Positions 51,473 to 59,989 of a DNA stretch of 64,000 nucleotides are shown here, in pieces (position 1 is the stretch's first letter; every line of letters begins with the position of its first letter). The DNA comes from an uncultured Collinsella sp. (GTDB lineage: Bacteria; Actinomycetota; Coriobacteriia; Coriobacteriales; Coriobacteriaceae), in NCBI GenBank assembly GCA_900759565.1, contig CAAEVV010000043.1:27810-91809 (forward strand), written 5' to 3'. A program made the position numbers and the translations under genes. The notes beneath the pieces are model-generated. The model saw only the letters and a list, made by a program, of their open reading frames with translations. It searched no databases and was not told the origin of the DNA.

Positions 51473-53722
51473 CTAGAAGTTGGCGTCGTTGAGTTGTTCA
51501 CTTTCGAGGCCGTCGAGCTGTTGCTGTTCGGGCGTATCGGCGACGCTCTCGAGCAACTCGGTGGGATCGACGTTCATGTCCTTACCGGCTTCGTTGCCGT
51601 TGACCAGGTCGTCCGAGAAGATGTCGACTTCCATTTCCTCGGCCTCTTCGATCAGGATCTCGAGCGGCACCTGGGTGCGTACGAGCTTGACTGCCGGACG
51701 CATGCGGGCAAAGAGCGGTACGTACTCAATGATGATGGCCGAGTTCTCAAGACCGTACCAACGTGCCGGGCTTCCGCAGGCGCGGCGGACAGCGTACTTG
51801 ATGGCCATGACGCGATGGTCGTTGCGGTTGATGTCCGTTTCGGGGGCGAGCATCTTGCGCAGCATGCAAAAACGGAAGTCGCCCACGTTGCCGCGCGTCT
51901 CGTAGATGGAGTAGGTGTGATGCTGCGGTGGCAACTCACCCGATGCCATCAGATCGCCAACGATCTGGCGCAGGTAGGCGTTGATGCGCTGATTGACCTT
52001 AAAGCCCAGGTCCAAGCGCACGCGGAACAGGAAGTCTGTGCCAAAGGTCTCAACGGAATACTCGTGCGTATAGGGCTCGTCGGTAACGTGCACGTTGATG
52101 AACCAATAAGCCTTAGCGCGCTTGGGATGTTTGTCCAGGATGGAATAGAGCACGTCGCGGTCGAGCGTGAGCGGGTCGGGGCTGTTGGTGAGGAACACCA
52201 GATTGTCGGCGAGTACGGGGTAGGTCTCGTCGTTGCGCAGGCGGTTGAGCTGGTCAATGTACTTGGAGACGGGCAGCAGAATCGTCTGCGTGCGCTCGAT
52301 GGCGGTACCGCGACGCCACACATACATAAGGCCGAACAGCAGTGCGGCCAGGAAGATCATGACGTAGCCGCCGTCAAAGAACATGGTGAGGCACGAGGCG
52401 AAGAAGCACAGCTCAATGGCACCAAAGAGCAGGGCGAAGACGCAGGCACCCAGCTTGTGCTTGAGGATGCCGGCGATGTAGCTCGTCAAAAGCGTCGTGG
52501 TCATGAGCATGGTCACGGTAATGGCGAGGCCATAGGCGCTCTCCATGCGCTCGGAGTTTTGGAACAACAGCACGATGAAGATGCAGCCGACCCACATGAT
52601 GTTGTTGACGAGCGGAATATAGAGCTGGCCCTTGGTGTCGCTGGGGTAGTGGATGCGCAGGTGCGGCATAAGGTTGAGGCGCGTTGCCTCGGATACCAGC
52701 GAGAACGAGCCGGTGATGAGCGCCTGCGAGGCGATGATGGCCGCCACGGCCGAAAGCACGATGGCAAAGGGGCGCAGGGGCTCGGGAAGCATCATATAGA
52801 ACGGGTTGACGATATCCATCGCGAGCATCTGGGGATTGGAGTTGTTGGCGAGCAGCCAGGCGCCCTGACCCAGATAGTTAAGGATGAGGGCCGCCTTTAC
52901 GAACGGCCAGGATGCGTAAATGTTTGCCTTTCCCACGTGACCCATGTCCGAATAGAGCGCCTCGGCGCCGGTCGTCGACAGGAAGACGAAGCCGAGCACC
53001 ATGATGCCCGAGTGGTTGATGGGCGAGAACAGGAACATGATGCCGCGGATGGGGTTGAGCGCGCGCAAGATGGACAGGTTGCCGAGCATGTTGAACAGGC
53101 CGGCGCCTGACAGGAACAGGAACCACAGTGTCATGAGCGGGCCGAACAGCTTGCCGATCGACGAGGTACCGGCGCGCTGCATGGCAAATAGGCCGCAGAT
53201 AATGATGATGGTAATAATGATCACATTGGTCTGGCCGTCGCCCAGCAGCGCATGGCCCCATTCGATGGTGCGCAAGCCCTCGATGGCTGTGGTGACCGTG
53301 ACCGCGGGGGTGAGGATGCCGTCGGCGAGCAGCGCCGCGCCGCCGATCATGGCGGGGAGAATCAGCCATGGCGCCACCTTGCGCACGAGACTGAACAGGG
53401 CGAAGATGCCGCCCTCGTTATGGTTGTCGGCCTTCATGGCGATTACAACGTACTTGACCGTGGTCACGAGTGTCATGGTCCAGATGACGAGCGAGAGCGC
53501 GCCCAAGATCATGTCCTCGCTGACGGTGCCGATGCCGCCGTTGTTGGCGACGATTGATTTCATGGTGTACATGGGGCTCGTGCCGATGTCACCGTAGACG
53601 ACGCCGAGCGTAACGAGCAGCATGCCAGCGGAGAGGGGAATGGCTCCATGCCCGCCTTGACTACGCTGGTCTTGGAGGCCTGCCTCCAGCTTGTTGTGTG
53701 CCACGTGGACTCCCTTGGACAT
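51473..53722 (-). CDS. kup: KUP/HAK-type potassium uptake protein
   Basis: 749 aa. KUP signature near the N-terminus: GVVYGDIGTSPMY, then twelve TM helices up to about residue 440, and a long cytosolic C-terminal domain of 300 residues that is larger than in E. coli Kup (622 aa). K+/H+ symport at low pH is the known role. Start at ATG 53722 with GAGG upstream. Its own promoter should lie in 53723-53861, which also contains an AATAATCCCC palindrome (53804-53827). Confidence 0.92.
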   Translation of the reverse strand: MSKGVHVAHNKLEAGLQDQRSQGGHGAIPLSAGMLLVTLGVVYGDIGTSPMYTMKSIVANNGGIGTVSEDMILGALSLVIWTMTLVTTVKYVVIAMKADNHNEGGIFALFSLVRKVAPWLILPAMIGGAALLADGILTPAVTVTTAIEGLRTIEWGHALLGDGQTNVIIITIIIICGLFAMQRAGTSSIGKLFGPLMTLWFLFLSGAGLFNMLGNLSILRALNPIRGIMFLFSPINHSGIMVLGFVFLSTTGAEALYSDMGHVGKANIYASWPFVKAALILNYLGQGAWLLANNSNPQMLAMDIVNPFYMMLPEPLRPFAIVLSAVAAIIASQALITGSFSLVSEATRLNLMPHLRIHYPSDTKGQLYIPLVNNIMWVGCIFIVLLFQNSERMESAYGLAITVTMLMTTTLLTSYIAGILKHKLGACVFALLFGAIELCFFASCLTMFFDGGYVMIFLAALLFGLMYVWRRGTAIERTQTILLPVSKYIDQLNRLRNDETYPVLADNLVFLTNSPDPLTLDRDVLYSILDKHPKRAKAYWFINVHVTDEPYTHEYSVETFGTDFLFRVRLDLGFKVNQRINAYLRQIVGDLMASGELPPQHHTYSIYETRGNVGDFRFCMLRKMLAPETDINRNDHRVMAIKYAVRRACGSPARWYGLENSAIIIEYVPLFARMRPAVKLVRTQVPLEILIEEAEEMEVDIFSDDLVNGNEAGKDMNVDPTELLESVADTPEQQQLDGLESEQLNDANF

Positions 53723-53803
53723 CTGGCCTCTGCCACGAGCAGTAGACCTTTATGCCATCTTTATACATATAAGAGCAGTTTGGCACATCGGGGTGTTTTA
53801 GAC

Positions 53804-53827
53804 AATAATCCCCATCTGGGGATTATT
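53804..53827. promoter_or_regulatory. Palindrome between kup and EamA genes
   Basis: AATAATCCCC-ATCT-GGGGATTATT, perfect 10-bp arms. It could be a terminator for the EamA gene or an operator for kup. Similar core (ATCCCC) to the palindrome at 37905-37935. Confidence 0.5.
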
Positions 53828-53861
53828 CATATACGCAGGTATCATTTCAAAGCAGAGGCTA

Positions 53862-54773
53862 TTAAGCACGTGCTGGCTGGGCGATGCCGGCCTTGGCGTT
53901 TGTGCGTTTGCCGGCGAGTTCGCAAAAAATTGCGCCGCCGATGATAAGTGCGGCCCCCATCAGGCGGACTGGTGTTATGGCTTCGCCTAAAAGGACGGCG
54001 GAGAACACGACGGCCGAAAGCGGCTCGAGGTAGCCGACAACCGCGACGGTCTGGACGGGCAGCTTGGCGACGGCACTAAAGTAGAGCAGGCAACCGAGTC
54101 CGGTGTTGACAATGCCGAGCATGGCAACGGCGCGCCAATCGATGCCGGCGGCAATGCTGGGGGAGAGGAACGAGGGGACACCTTGCGTGAAGAGCGTAAG
54201 GATCAACGCGGTTACAAAGGCGGCACTCACCTGGAGCGTGGAGTTCTCGAGACCTTTGATATGTGGCGCTCCCTTGCTGGCAATGACCATCAATGCGTAG
54301 CAGAAGGCCGAGGCGATGCCGCACACGATGCCCGCGATGGGCATATTGCCGCCGAGGCCTTGGGCCGCGATGAGGAAGGCGCCGCAGGCGACGGCTATGA
54401 AGCCGGTTATTTTACCGCCGGTCAGCTTTTCGCCAAAGATGAGCGGGGAGAGCGCCATGACAATGATGGGGCCGCAGTAGTACAGCAGCGAGGATACGCC
54501 GACGCCGATCGTCTGGTAGGCGCGGAACAGAAAAATCCAGCTGGCGCCCAGCGCGGCTCCCGAGAGGAGAAGGGCTGCGGCTTCGCGGGGGCGAGATGGC
54601 GCCTGCAACTTATGGCGTTGGGTGATGGCGAGGACGGTGACAAGCGAGAGTGCGCCCAAAAACGTGCGCAGGAGCACGATATCGGAGCTCGGCAGCGCGA
54701 TGGCAGCGGCGATGATGCCGTTTGAGCCAAACAATAGCAATGCTGCTAAGTACGTAAACAGTCCGTTGTTCAT
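53862..54773 (-). CDS. EamA/DMT-superfamily transporter, divergent from a LysR gene
   Basis: 303 aa, ten predicted TM helices in two EamA repeats; VAIAALALP-type start is replaced by LAALLLFGSNGIIAAAIAL, and the second half contains GYLEPLSAVVFSAVLLGEAITPVRLMGAALI, a strongly conserved EamA end. Divergent from the LysR gene at 54892 by 118 bases. Same arrangement as 18652-20585, but the two transporters are only distantly similar. Substrate unknown. Confidence 0.85.
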   Translation of the reverse strand: MNNGLFTYLAALLLFGSNGIIAAAIALPSSDIVLLRTFLGALSLVTVLAITQRHKLQAPSRPREAAALLLSGAALGASWIFLFRAYQTIGVGVSSLLYYCGPIIVMALSPLIFGEKLTGGKITGFIAVACGAFLIAAQGLGGNMPIAGIVCGIASAFCYALMVIASKGAPHIKGLENSTLQVSAAFVTALILTLFTQGVPSFLSPSIAAGIDWRAVAMLGIVNTGLGCLLYFSAVAKLPVQTVAVVGYLEPLSAVVFSAVLLGEAITPVRLMGAALIIGGAIFCELAGKRTNAKAGIAQPARA

Positions 54774-54796
54774 GCGCTGACATCCCCTCTATATCC

Positions 54797-54846
54797 GAAC
54801 ATGTTCACAATGGGTGAACTGGCTTTAGAAGAAAAGCGAATATAAT
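54797..54846. promoter_or_regulatory. LysR/EamA intergenic operator and promoter candidates
   Basis: GAACATGTTC (54797-54806) overlaps GTTCAC-AATGG-GTGAAC (54803-54819); both are perfect palindromes. A TATAAT box at 54841-54846 suits the plus-strand LysR gene. LTTR autoregulation is likely but inferred. Confidence 0.5.
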
Positions 54847-54891
54847 GCATGGAAAACATGACAAAAACTCATGTAAGGGTGGGGACGTGCC

Positions 54892-55749
54892 GTGGAGACC
54901 AATATCCAAAAGATGCAAGTGCTGCTTGAGACGGTGCGTGCCGGCAGCTTTACGCGTGCTGCAGAGCGGCTGAGCTATTCGCAGTCGGGCGTGAGCCGCA
55001 TGGTGGGCGACCTTGAGGCAGACTGGGGTTTTAAGGTGCTTGATCGCAGCCGCGAGGGCGTGGTGCTTTCTGCCGACGGGCGGCAGGTCATGCCGGCGGT
55101 CGAGGCGTTATGCGAAGAGTTTGGCCGTCTGCAGCGACGCGTGGACGAGATGCGAGGGCTCATGCGCGGCAAAATCTGCATCGGTACGTTTTCGAGTGTG
55201 GCGACCCACGTGCTGCCGCCGGTGATTGCGCGCTTTCGCGCCGATCATCCGGACGTCGATTACGAGCTGCTGATGGGCGATTACTCCGAGATTGAGCAAT
55301 GGGTGGCGGAAGGCCGCTGCGACCTGGGCTTTATTCCGCGCGAGCCACGCGGCGCCGGCATGGCGTCGCGGCCGTTGGTGCAAGACGAGCTGATGGCCGT
55401 GGTGCCAGCGGACTTCTCGCTTGCCACCGCGGAGGTCGTTTCCCTTGCCGATTTGGCCAACGAGCAGTTTATTCTGCTGGAACGCGGTAGCGACGACGAG
55501 ATTACGCCGCTGTTCCGTCGGGCGGAGCTGACGGTGCGCTCCAAGCTGTCGACCTGGGATGACTATGCGATTATGGCCATGGTCGAGGACGGCCTGGGCG
55601 TGAGCATTCTTCCCGCGCTCATCTTGCGCCGCTGCCAGTTCGATGTTGCCGTGTGCCCGCTCGAGGGACATCCTCATCGGCAGATCAACGCCATATACCG
55701 CACCGCCGACGTTTCGCTCGCGGCGGCTCGCTTCCTCGAATATCTCTAA
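54892..55749 (+). CDS. LysR-family transcriptional regulator
   Basis: 285 aa starting with GTG 54892. HTH at about 3-62 (GSFTRAAERLSYSQSGVSRMVGDL), effector domain with WDDYAIMAMVEDGLGVSILP near 220-240, very similar in pattern to the LysR at 19719 (TDDYTIMAMVEEGLGVSML). The two belong to the same LTTR subgroup and each is divergent from an EamA exporter. Controls that exporter and itself, by inference. Confidence 0.9.
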   Translation: METNIQKMQVLLETVRAGSFTRAAERLSYSQSGVSRMVGDLEADWGFKVLDRSREGVVLSADGRQVMPAVEALCEEFGRLQRRVDEMRGLMRGKICIGTFSSVATHVLPPVIARFRADHPDVDYELLMGDYSEIEQWVAEGRCDLGFIPREPRGAGMASRPLVQDELMAVVPADFSLATAEVVSLADLANEQFILLERGSDDEITPLFRRAELTVRSKLSTWDDYAIMAMVEDGLGVSILPALILRRCQFDVAVCPLEGHPHRQINAIYRTADVSLAAARFLEYL

Positions 55750-55810
55750 ACGTGTACACGTCATTGTCCGCTTTGGGCAAATCTCGGAGTTCGGTACGTT
55801 TTCTTATGAA

Positions 55811-55890
55811 ATTGAACTTTCGAATGAGGTACGGCGCTATACTGCTTGCTAAATTGAACCTTGGTTCAATTCGTGTTCTGTAAATTGAAC
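55811..55890 (+). promoter_or_regulatory. Three ATTGAAC half-sites with one perfect palindrome
   Basis: ATTGAAC occurs at 55811-55817, 55853-55860 and 55884-55890; the middle copy is half of ATTGAACC-TT-GGTTCAAT (55853-55870), a perfect palindrome. TATACT at 55838-55843 could be the -10. The XRE-aminotransferase gene starts 22 bases later, so autoregulation by its HTH is the likely use. Confidence 0.65.
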
Positions 55891-55911
55891 TTTGCCAGCA
55901 AGGAGGTTCTA

Positions 55912-57432
55912 GTGGCCCAAGAGACGTTTTGCGATCGCCTGCGACAGACCATGTCCGATCGTGACGTTCGCCAGTCGGACGTAATCCGCGCATCGGAGAT
56001 GCTCGGCAAAAAACTCGGCAAGAGTCAGATGAGCCAATATGTGAGCGGCAAGACGATCCCGCGGCGCGATGTGGCAGAGCTGCTCGCCCGCATTTTGGAG
56101 GTCGATGTTTCCTGGCTGCTTGCCGGTGACGCCGATCAAGGCGAGACATCATCGCCTCGCAACGATTCCAAGCCAGAACTCCATCCCTCAGCTCAAATTC
56201 CAAGGAGCACCACCATGCGTACTTTTTCTAAATCCACCAAGCTTGATAACGTCCTGTATGACGTGCGCGGTCCCGTCGTCGACGAGGCTGCCCGCATGGA
56301 GGACGAGGGCGAGCGCATCCTCAAGCTCAATATCGGCAATCCGGCGCCCTTCGGTTTCCGCACGCCCGACGAGGTTATCAAGGACATGCGCCAGCAGCTG
56401 CCCGACTGCGAAGGCTATTCCAACTCGCGCGGCCTGTTTTCTGCGCGCAAGGCGATCATGCAGTATTCGCAGATCAAAGGCCTGCCCAATGTTCAGATGG
56501 AGCACATCTACACGGGCAACGGGGTGTCCGAACTCATTCAGCTTTCGATGAACGCGCTGCTCGACAATGGCGACGAGATTCTGATCCCCAGCCCCGACTA
56601 TCCGCTCTGGACGGCGTGCGCGACCCTTGCCGGCGGTCATCCCGTGCACTATCTGTGCGATGAGCAGGCGGATTGGTATCCCGACCTGGAGGATATGGAG
56701 TCCAAGATCACGAGCGCGACCAAGGCCCTCGTCATCATCAACCCCAACAACCCCACGGGCTCGGTCTACCCGCGCGAGGTGCTCGAGGGCATCGTCGAGA
56801 TCGCGCGCAGGCACCAGCTCATGATCTTTGCCGACGAGATCTACGACCGCCTGTGCATGGACGGCTACGAGCACGTCTCCATTGCCTCGCTCGCCCCCGA
56901 CCTGCCTTGCATTACGTTTAGCGGCCTGTCCAAGTCGCACATGATCGCGGGCTATCGTATTGGCTGGATGGTGCTTTCGGGCAACCAGCGCTGCATGAGC
57001 GACTTCATCATGGGCGTCAACATGCTCTCTAACATGCGCCTGTGCTCCAACGTGCCGGCTCAGTCGATCGTCCAGACGGCGCTCGGCGGCCATCAGTCGG
57101 TTAACGACTACATCCGCCCCGGCGGTCGTGTCTACGAGCAGCGCAACTTTGTGTATGAGGCGCTCAGCAAGATCGATGGCATCTCGGTGGTCAAGCCGCG
57201 TGCGGCGTTCTATATCTTCCCCAAGATGGATGTGAAGAAGTTCAACATCACCGATGACGAGCAGTTTGCCCTCGACCTGCTGCACGAGAAGAAGATCCTG
57301 ATCACGCGCGGTGGCGGCTTTAACTGGGCCGAGCCCGACCACTTCCGCATCGTGTACCTGCCGCGCATGGAAGTACTCAAAGAGTCCCTCGAAGACCTCG
57401 CCGACTTCTTTGACCATTACCGTCAATCATAA
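55912..57432 (+). CDS. Fused XRE-type HTH and class I aminotransferase
   Basis: 506 aa from the GTG 55912, preceded by AAGGAGG. Residues about 5-75 form a Cro/C1-type HTH (LGKSQMSQYVSGKTIPRRDV), then a 30-residue polar linker, then an AlaT-like aminotransferase: GNPAPFGF, YSNSRG, GNGVSELIQL, PDYPLW, NPNNPTGS, ADEIYD, SGLSKSHMIAGYRIGW with PLP Lys in SLSK-type position, and R of FRIVYLP. AAGGAG and an in-frame ATG at 56215 sit exactly at the domain junction, so the enzyme may also be made alone. MocR regulators have the same idea with a GntR HTH; here the HTH is XRE. Confidence 0.88.
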   Translation: MAQETFCDRLRQTMSDRDVRQSDVIRASEMLGKKLGKSQMSQYVSGKTIPRRDVAELLARILEVDVSWLLAGDADQGETSSPRNDSKPELHPSAQIPRSTTMRTFSKSTKLDNVLYDVRGPVVDEAARMEDEGERILKLNIGNPAPFGFRTPDEVIKDMRQQLPDCEGYSNSRGLFSARKAIMQYSQIKGLPNVQMEHIYTGNGVSELIQLSMNALLDNGDEILIPSPDYPLWTACATLAGGHPVHYLCDEQADWYPDLEDMESKITSATKALVIINPNNPTGSVYPREVLEGIVEIARRHQLMIFADEIYDRLCMDGYEHVSIASLAPDLPCITFSGLSKSHMIAGYRIGWMVLSGNQRCMSDFIMGVNMLSNMRLCSNVPAQSIVQTALGGHQSVNDYIRPGGRVYEQRNFVYEALSKIDGISVVKPRAAFYIFPKMDVKKFNITDDEQFALDLLHEKKILITRGGGFNWAEPDHFRIVYLPRMEVLKESLEDLADFFDHYRQS

Positions 57433-57455
57433 CGACAGAGATAGTCTGTCATTTA

Positions 57456-57492
57456 ACGGGCGGCCCGTAACAGATTCGGGTCGCCCGTTTTC
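57456..57492 (+). terminator. Terminator after the XRE-aminotransferase gene
   Basis: ACGGGCGGCCCG and CGGGTCGCCCGT pair with one bulge around TAACAGATT, then TTTTCTG. Separates this gene from the operon downstream. Confidence 0.8.
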
Positions 57493-57561
57493 TGTTAAAG
57501 CTCGCGTTGTCGGCGTCTCGATCGTTTGGGCGAGTGGGAATCGCGTGTGAACGGAAAACTA

Positions 57562-57578
57562 TATTCCAAAATGGAATA
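57562..57578 (+). promoter_or_regulatory. Palindrome upstream of the amidohydrolase operon
   Basis: TATTCC-AAAAT-GGAATA, perfect 6-bp arms, 82 bases before the first gene of the PTS-linked operon. Candidate operator; binding protein unknown. Confidence 0.5.
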
Positions 57579-57659
57579 CAGTGTGCTTCAACTGGAATTG
57601 ATGTCCGTGTGTCCGCTTTTTTAGAATGTTCTCGACAAGATGAAAGGCGGTCCCCACCA

Positions 57660-58694
57660 ATGATTATCGATGCAAATTCCTACTGGTTTGACGAGCGCAT
57701 CTTCCATGATGAGACACTCTGTGAACAGTTTTTGGCCGAGGTGCCCCGCGCTTACGACACCGAGGGCTACCTGACCGTAAGCCCCACGGGCAAGCGACAG
57801 ATTGTGATCGAAAAGCCCGCTGGCTTCCCAGGCCTCAACTATATCGAGGGAGACTACACCCTTGAGAAGCGTCTGGCAGACATGGACGAGGCGGGGGTCG
57901 ATAAAGCGATTCTCAAACTCCCCGGCTGCCATGAGTGGATGTCACTCGAGATGTGCCGGCGCTTCAACGACGGTATGGCCGCTGACGCAAAAGCGTCGAA
58001 CGGTCGCTTGATACCGCTTGTCGCCGTGCCTCCCTTTGGCACCGAGGCGAACCTCGAGGAGCTCGATCGCAGGCTCGACGAGGGTTTCGCGGGCGTGCAG
58101 CTCTGCGCCCACTACGGCAGGCGCTATCTCGACGATCCGATCTTTTCGAGCTTTTTTGAGCGACTGAACGAACGCAGCGTCACCGTTTACGTGCACCATG
58201 TGCCCGTACCGGTCGAGAACACGTCTCTGCTCACATACGACAACCTGCGTCGCTCCTACGGCCGTTGCGTCGACCAGACCACGGCAATCGGTCGTGAAAT
58301 CTTCAGCGACTTCTTCGAGCGTTATCCCAACGTCAAGATGGTCCACTCCATGCTCGGTGGCGCTTATTTTGCGTTTAAGGAGATGCTGCTGCCGCACGGT
58401 CCCAAGCGTCCAGATGCCTCGGGTCGCTTCCAGACCGATACCGAGACGGTCTCCAAGCGTCTTGAGAACAACGTTTATTTCGACATGTCCCATGCTCAGC
58501 CCTGGGGCGAGACGCTTCTTGCCTGTGCGGTTGAAGTCCTTGGTGCAGACCATATTGTCTTTGGTACGAGTTATCCCGTTAAACGCGAGTGGCTAACAGA
58601 GGGTGTCGCCTGCGTCCGCGCCACAGATTTAAGTGATACGGACAAGGACCTTATGCTTGGCGGCACGGCACAGCGCTTGTACGGCATCGAGTGA
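57660..58694 (+). CDS. Amidohydrolase-2 fold (TIM-barrel) protein with altered metal site
   Basis: 344 aa from ATG 57660, after AAAGGCGG. The overall layout is amidohydrolase_2: start MIIDANSYW, GDYTLEKRLADMDEAGVDKAIL, HHVPVP, VKMVHSMLGGAY, and IVFGTSYP. The family's metal motif D-x-H-x-H is here DANSY, and the usual Asp of FGSDYP is Ser. So two ligands and the catalytic Asp are replaced; HHVP and VHSML are kept. Perhaps a non-metal lyase/decarboxylase variant or a pseudoenzyme. First gene of the presumed operon with two ceramidase-fold genes and a PTS permease. Confidence 0.75.
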   Translation: MIIDANSYWFDERIFHDETLCEQFLAEVPRAYDTEGYLTVSPTGKRQIVIEKPAGFPGLNYIEGDYTLEKRLADMDEAGVDKAILKLPGCHEWMSLEMCRRFNDGMAADAKASNGRLIPLVAVPPFGTEANLEELDRRLDEGFAGVQLCAHYGRRYLDDPIFSSFFERLNERSVTVYVHHVPVPVENTSLLTYDNLRRSYGRCVDQTTAIGREIFSDFFERYPNVKMVHSMLGGAYFAFKEMLLPHGPKRPDASGRFQTDTETVSKRLENNVYFDMSHAQPWGETLLACAVEVLGADHIVFGTSYPVKREWLTEGVACVRATDLSDTDKDLMLGGTAQRLYGIE

Positions 58695-58720
58695 GCGACA
58701 GATAAAGGAGGGCGTTCGCC

Positions 58721-59989
58721 ATGGATAAGGGAGAGATGAAGGCCGGAGCCGCCCGGGTGGCCATTAACTTAGAGGACGTATTGCCGTTCGACGGTTTCGA
58801 CGCACTCCGTCATGAAATCTTTACCCGTGCCTTCGTGGTCGAAGGGATGGGGCGGCGCGCTTGCATCCTTTCACTTGAGGTTACCTCGATCGCTCCGGCC
58901 CTACTCGTCGATCTGCGTGAGGTTGTCAAGGATGTCTCCAATTGCGACGGCGCCTTTTCTTGGGTGGTCCCGACCCACACGTTTTCTACGCCTCACGTGC
59001 GCACCCCTGGGCATCTGGCCGACACCGATGCCCGCGATCGAAATGAGCGCTATCGTGCCGCGCTCATCGCCGCGACACGCGCGGCTGTTGAGCAGGCGGT
59101 TGCGGGCATTCGCTCTGTCACGCTCGCCTCGGCGGAGGGCTACTGTCCTGTGAACGTTAACCGCGACATTGAGACGCCGGCCGGCTGGTGGCTGGGAGTA
59201 GACCCCAAGGGGTTTGCCGACCACGCGATGCCCATACTTGTCGCGAGGGATGCCGAGGGCGGGCTCGTTGCCATGCTTGCGACGGCTGATGTCCAGTCTT
59301 CCGTGCTCGACGGATCGCACGATTCTCAGGGGAAGCGCTTGGTGAGCGGGGACCTCTTTGGCTTTGCCGCCACGGCTCTCGAGCGCGAATTGGGCGGAGT
59401 CGTGTTGCTGCTGCCCGGTGCCGCGGGGGATCAGAGTCCGGCGGAGCGCGCCGTGACCGTTGCGTTCGATTCGACCGGGGCGAAGCAAACGTTAGATGCT
59501 CACGAGAGTGGATATCGCATGCTGCATCGACAGGGTCGCGCTATGAGCGATGCGTTGATTGAGGCCGTCCGTGCGGCGCGTGAGGACGATGCCATCGGCG
59601 TCGATGCTCGCACGGTCGACGTCCTTTTGCCCGCCCAGACGCGCGCCGACTTCTGCTCATTGGCCCCGCATCGAACTTATGAGTTTCATGCGGCAGGCGA
59701 ACAGCGTACGAGGGTCTATTTACTTCGGCTGGGAAATGCCGAGTTCGTTGGTATCCAGCCCGAGGTTTCGAGCTCGTTTGGCGCCGCCGTGCGCGCCGCC
59801 CGATTCTGCCCAGTGCTCTTTGCCACGCTTGTCAACGGAGGGCAAAAGTATCTGCCGGCCCCCGATGCGTACGAGAAAATCACCTATGAGGCCATGAACT
59901 CCGGCTTTGCCGCCGGCTCCCATGAGCGCCTCCTCCAAACCATCCTTGCCGCTTTGAACGCGGCGCGACAAAAAGGAGAACTTGCATGA
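58721..59989 (+). CDS. Neutral/alkaline ceramidase-fold protein, N-terminal domain, zinc ligands altered
   Basis: 422 aa from ATG 58721, after AAAGGAGG. AARVAINLEDVLPFDGF, THTFSTPHV, GAAGDQSPAERA and FVGIQPEVSS-type segments follow the neutral ceramidase N-terminal domain, but the H-x-H (THTH in the family) is THTF, and the second His (NxAVH) has no counterpart (LATADVQSS). No signal peptide, unlike the secreted ceramidases. Paired with the next gene by a four-base overlap; may be a non-catalytic partner or act on another substrate. The ceramide link is from fold only. Confidence 0.6.
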   Translation: MDKGEMKAGAARVAINLEDVLPFDGFDALRHEIFTRAFVVEGMGRRACILSLEVTSIAPALLVDLREVVKDVSNCDGAFSWVVPTHTFSTPHVRTPGHLADTDARDRNERYRAALIAATRAAVEQAVAGIRSVTLASAEGYCPVNVNRDIETPAGWWLGVDPKGFADHAMPILVARDAEGGLVAMLATADVQSSVLDGSHDSQGKRLVSGDLFGFAATALERELGGVVLLLPGAAGDQSPAERAVTVAFDSTGAKQTLDAHESGYRMLHRQGRAMSDALIEAVRAAREDDAIGVDARTVDVLLPAQTRADFCSLAPHRTYEFHAAGEQRTRVYLLRLGNAEFVGIQPEVSSSFGAAVRAARFCPVLFATLVNGGQKYLPAPDAYEKITYEAMNSGFAAGSHERLLQTILAALNAARQKGELA

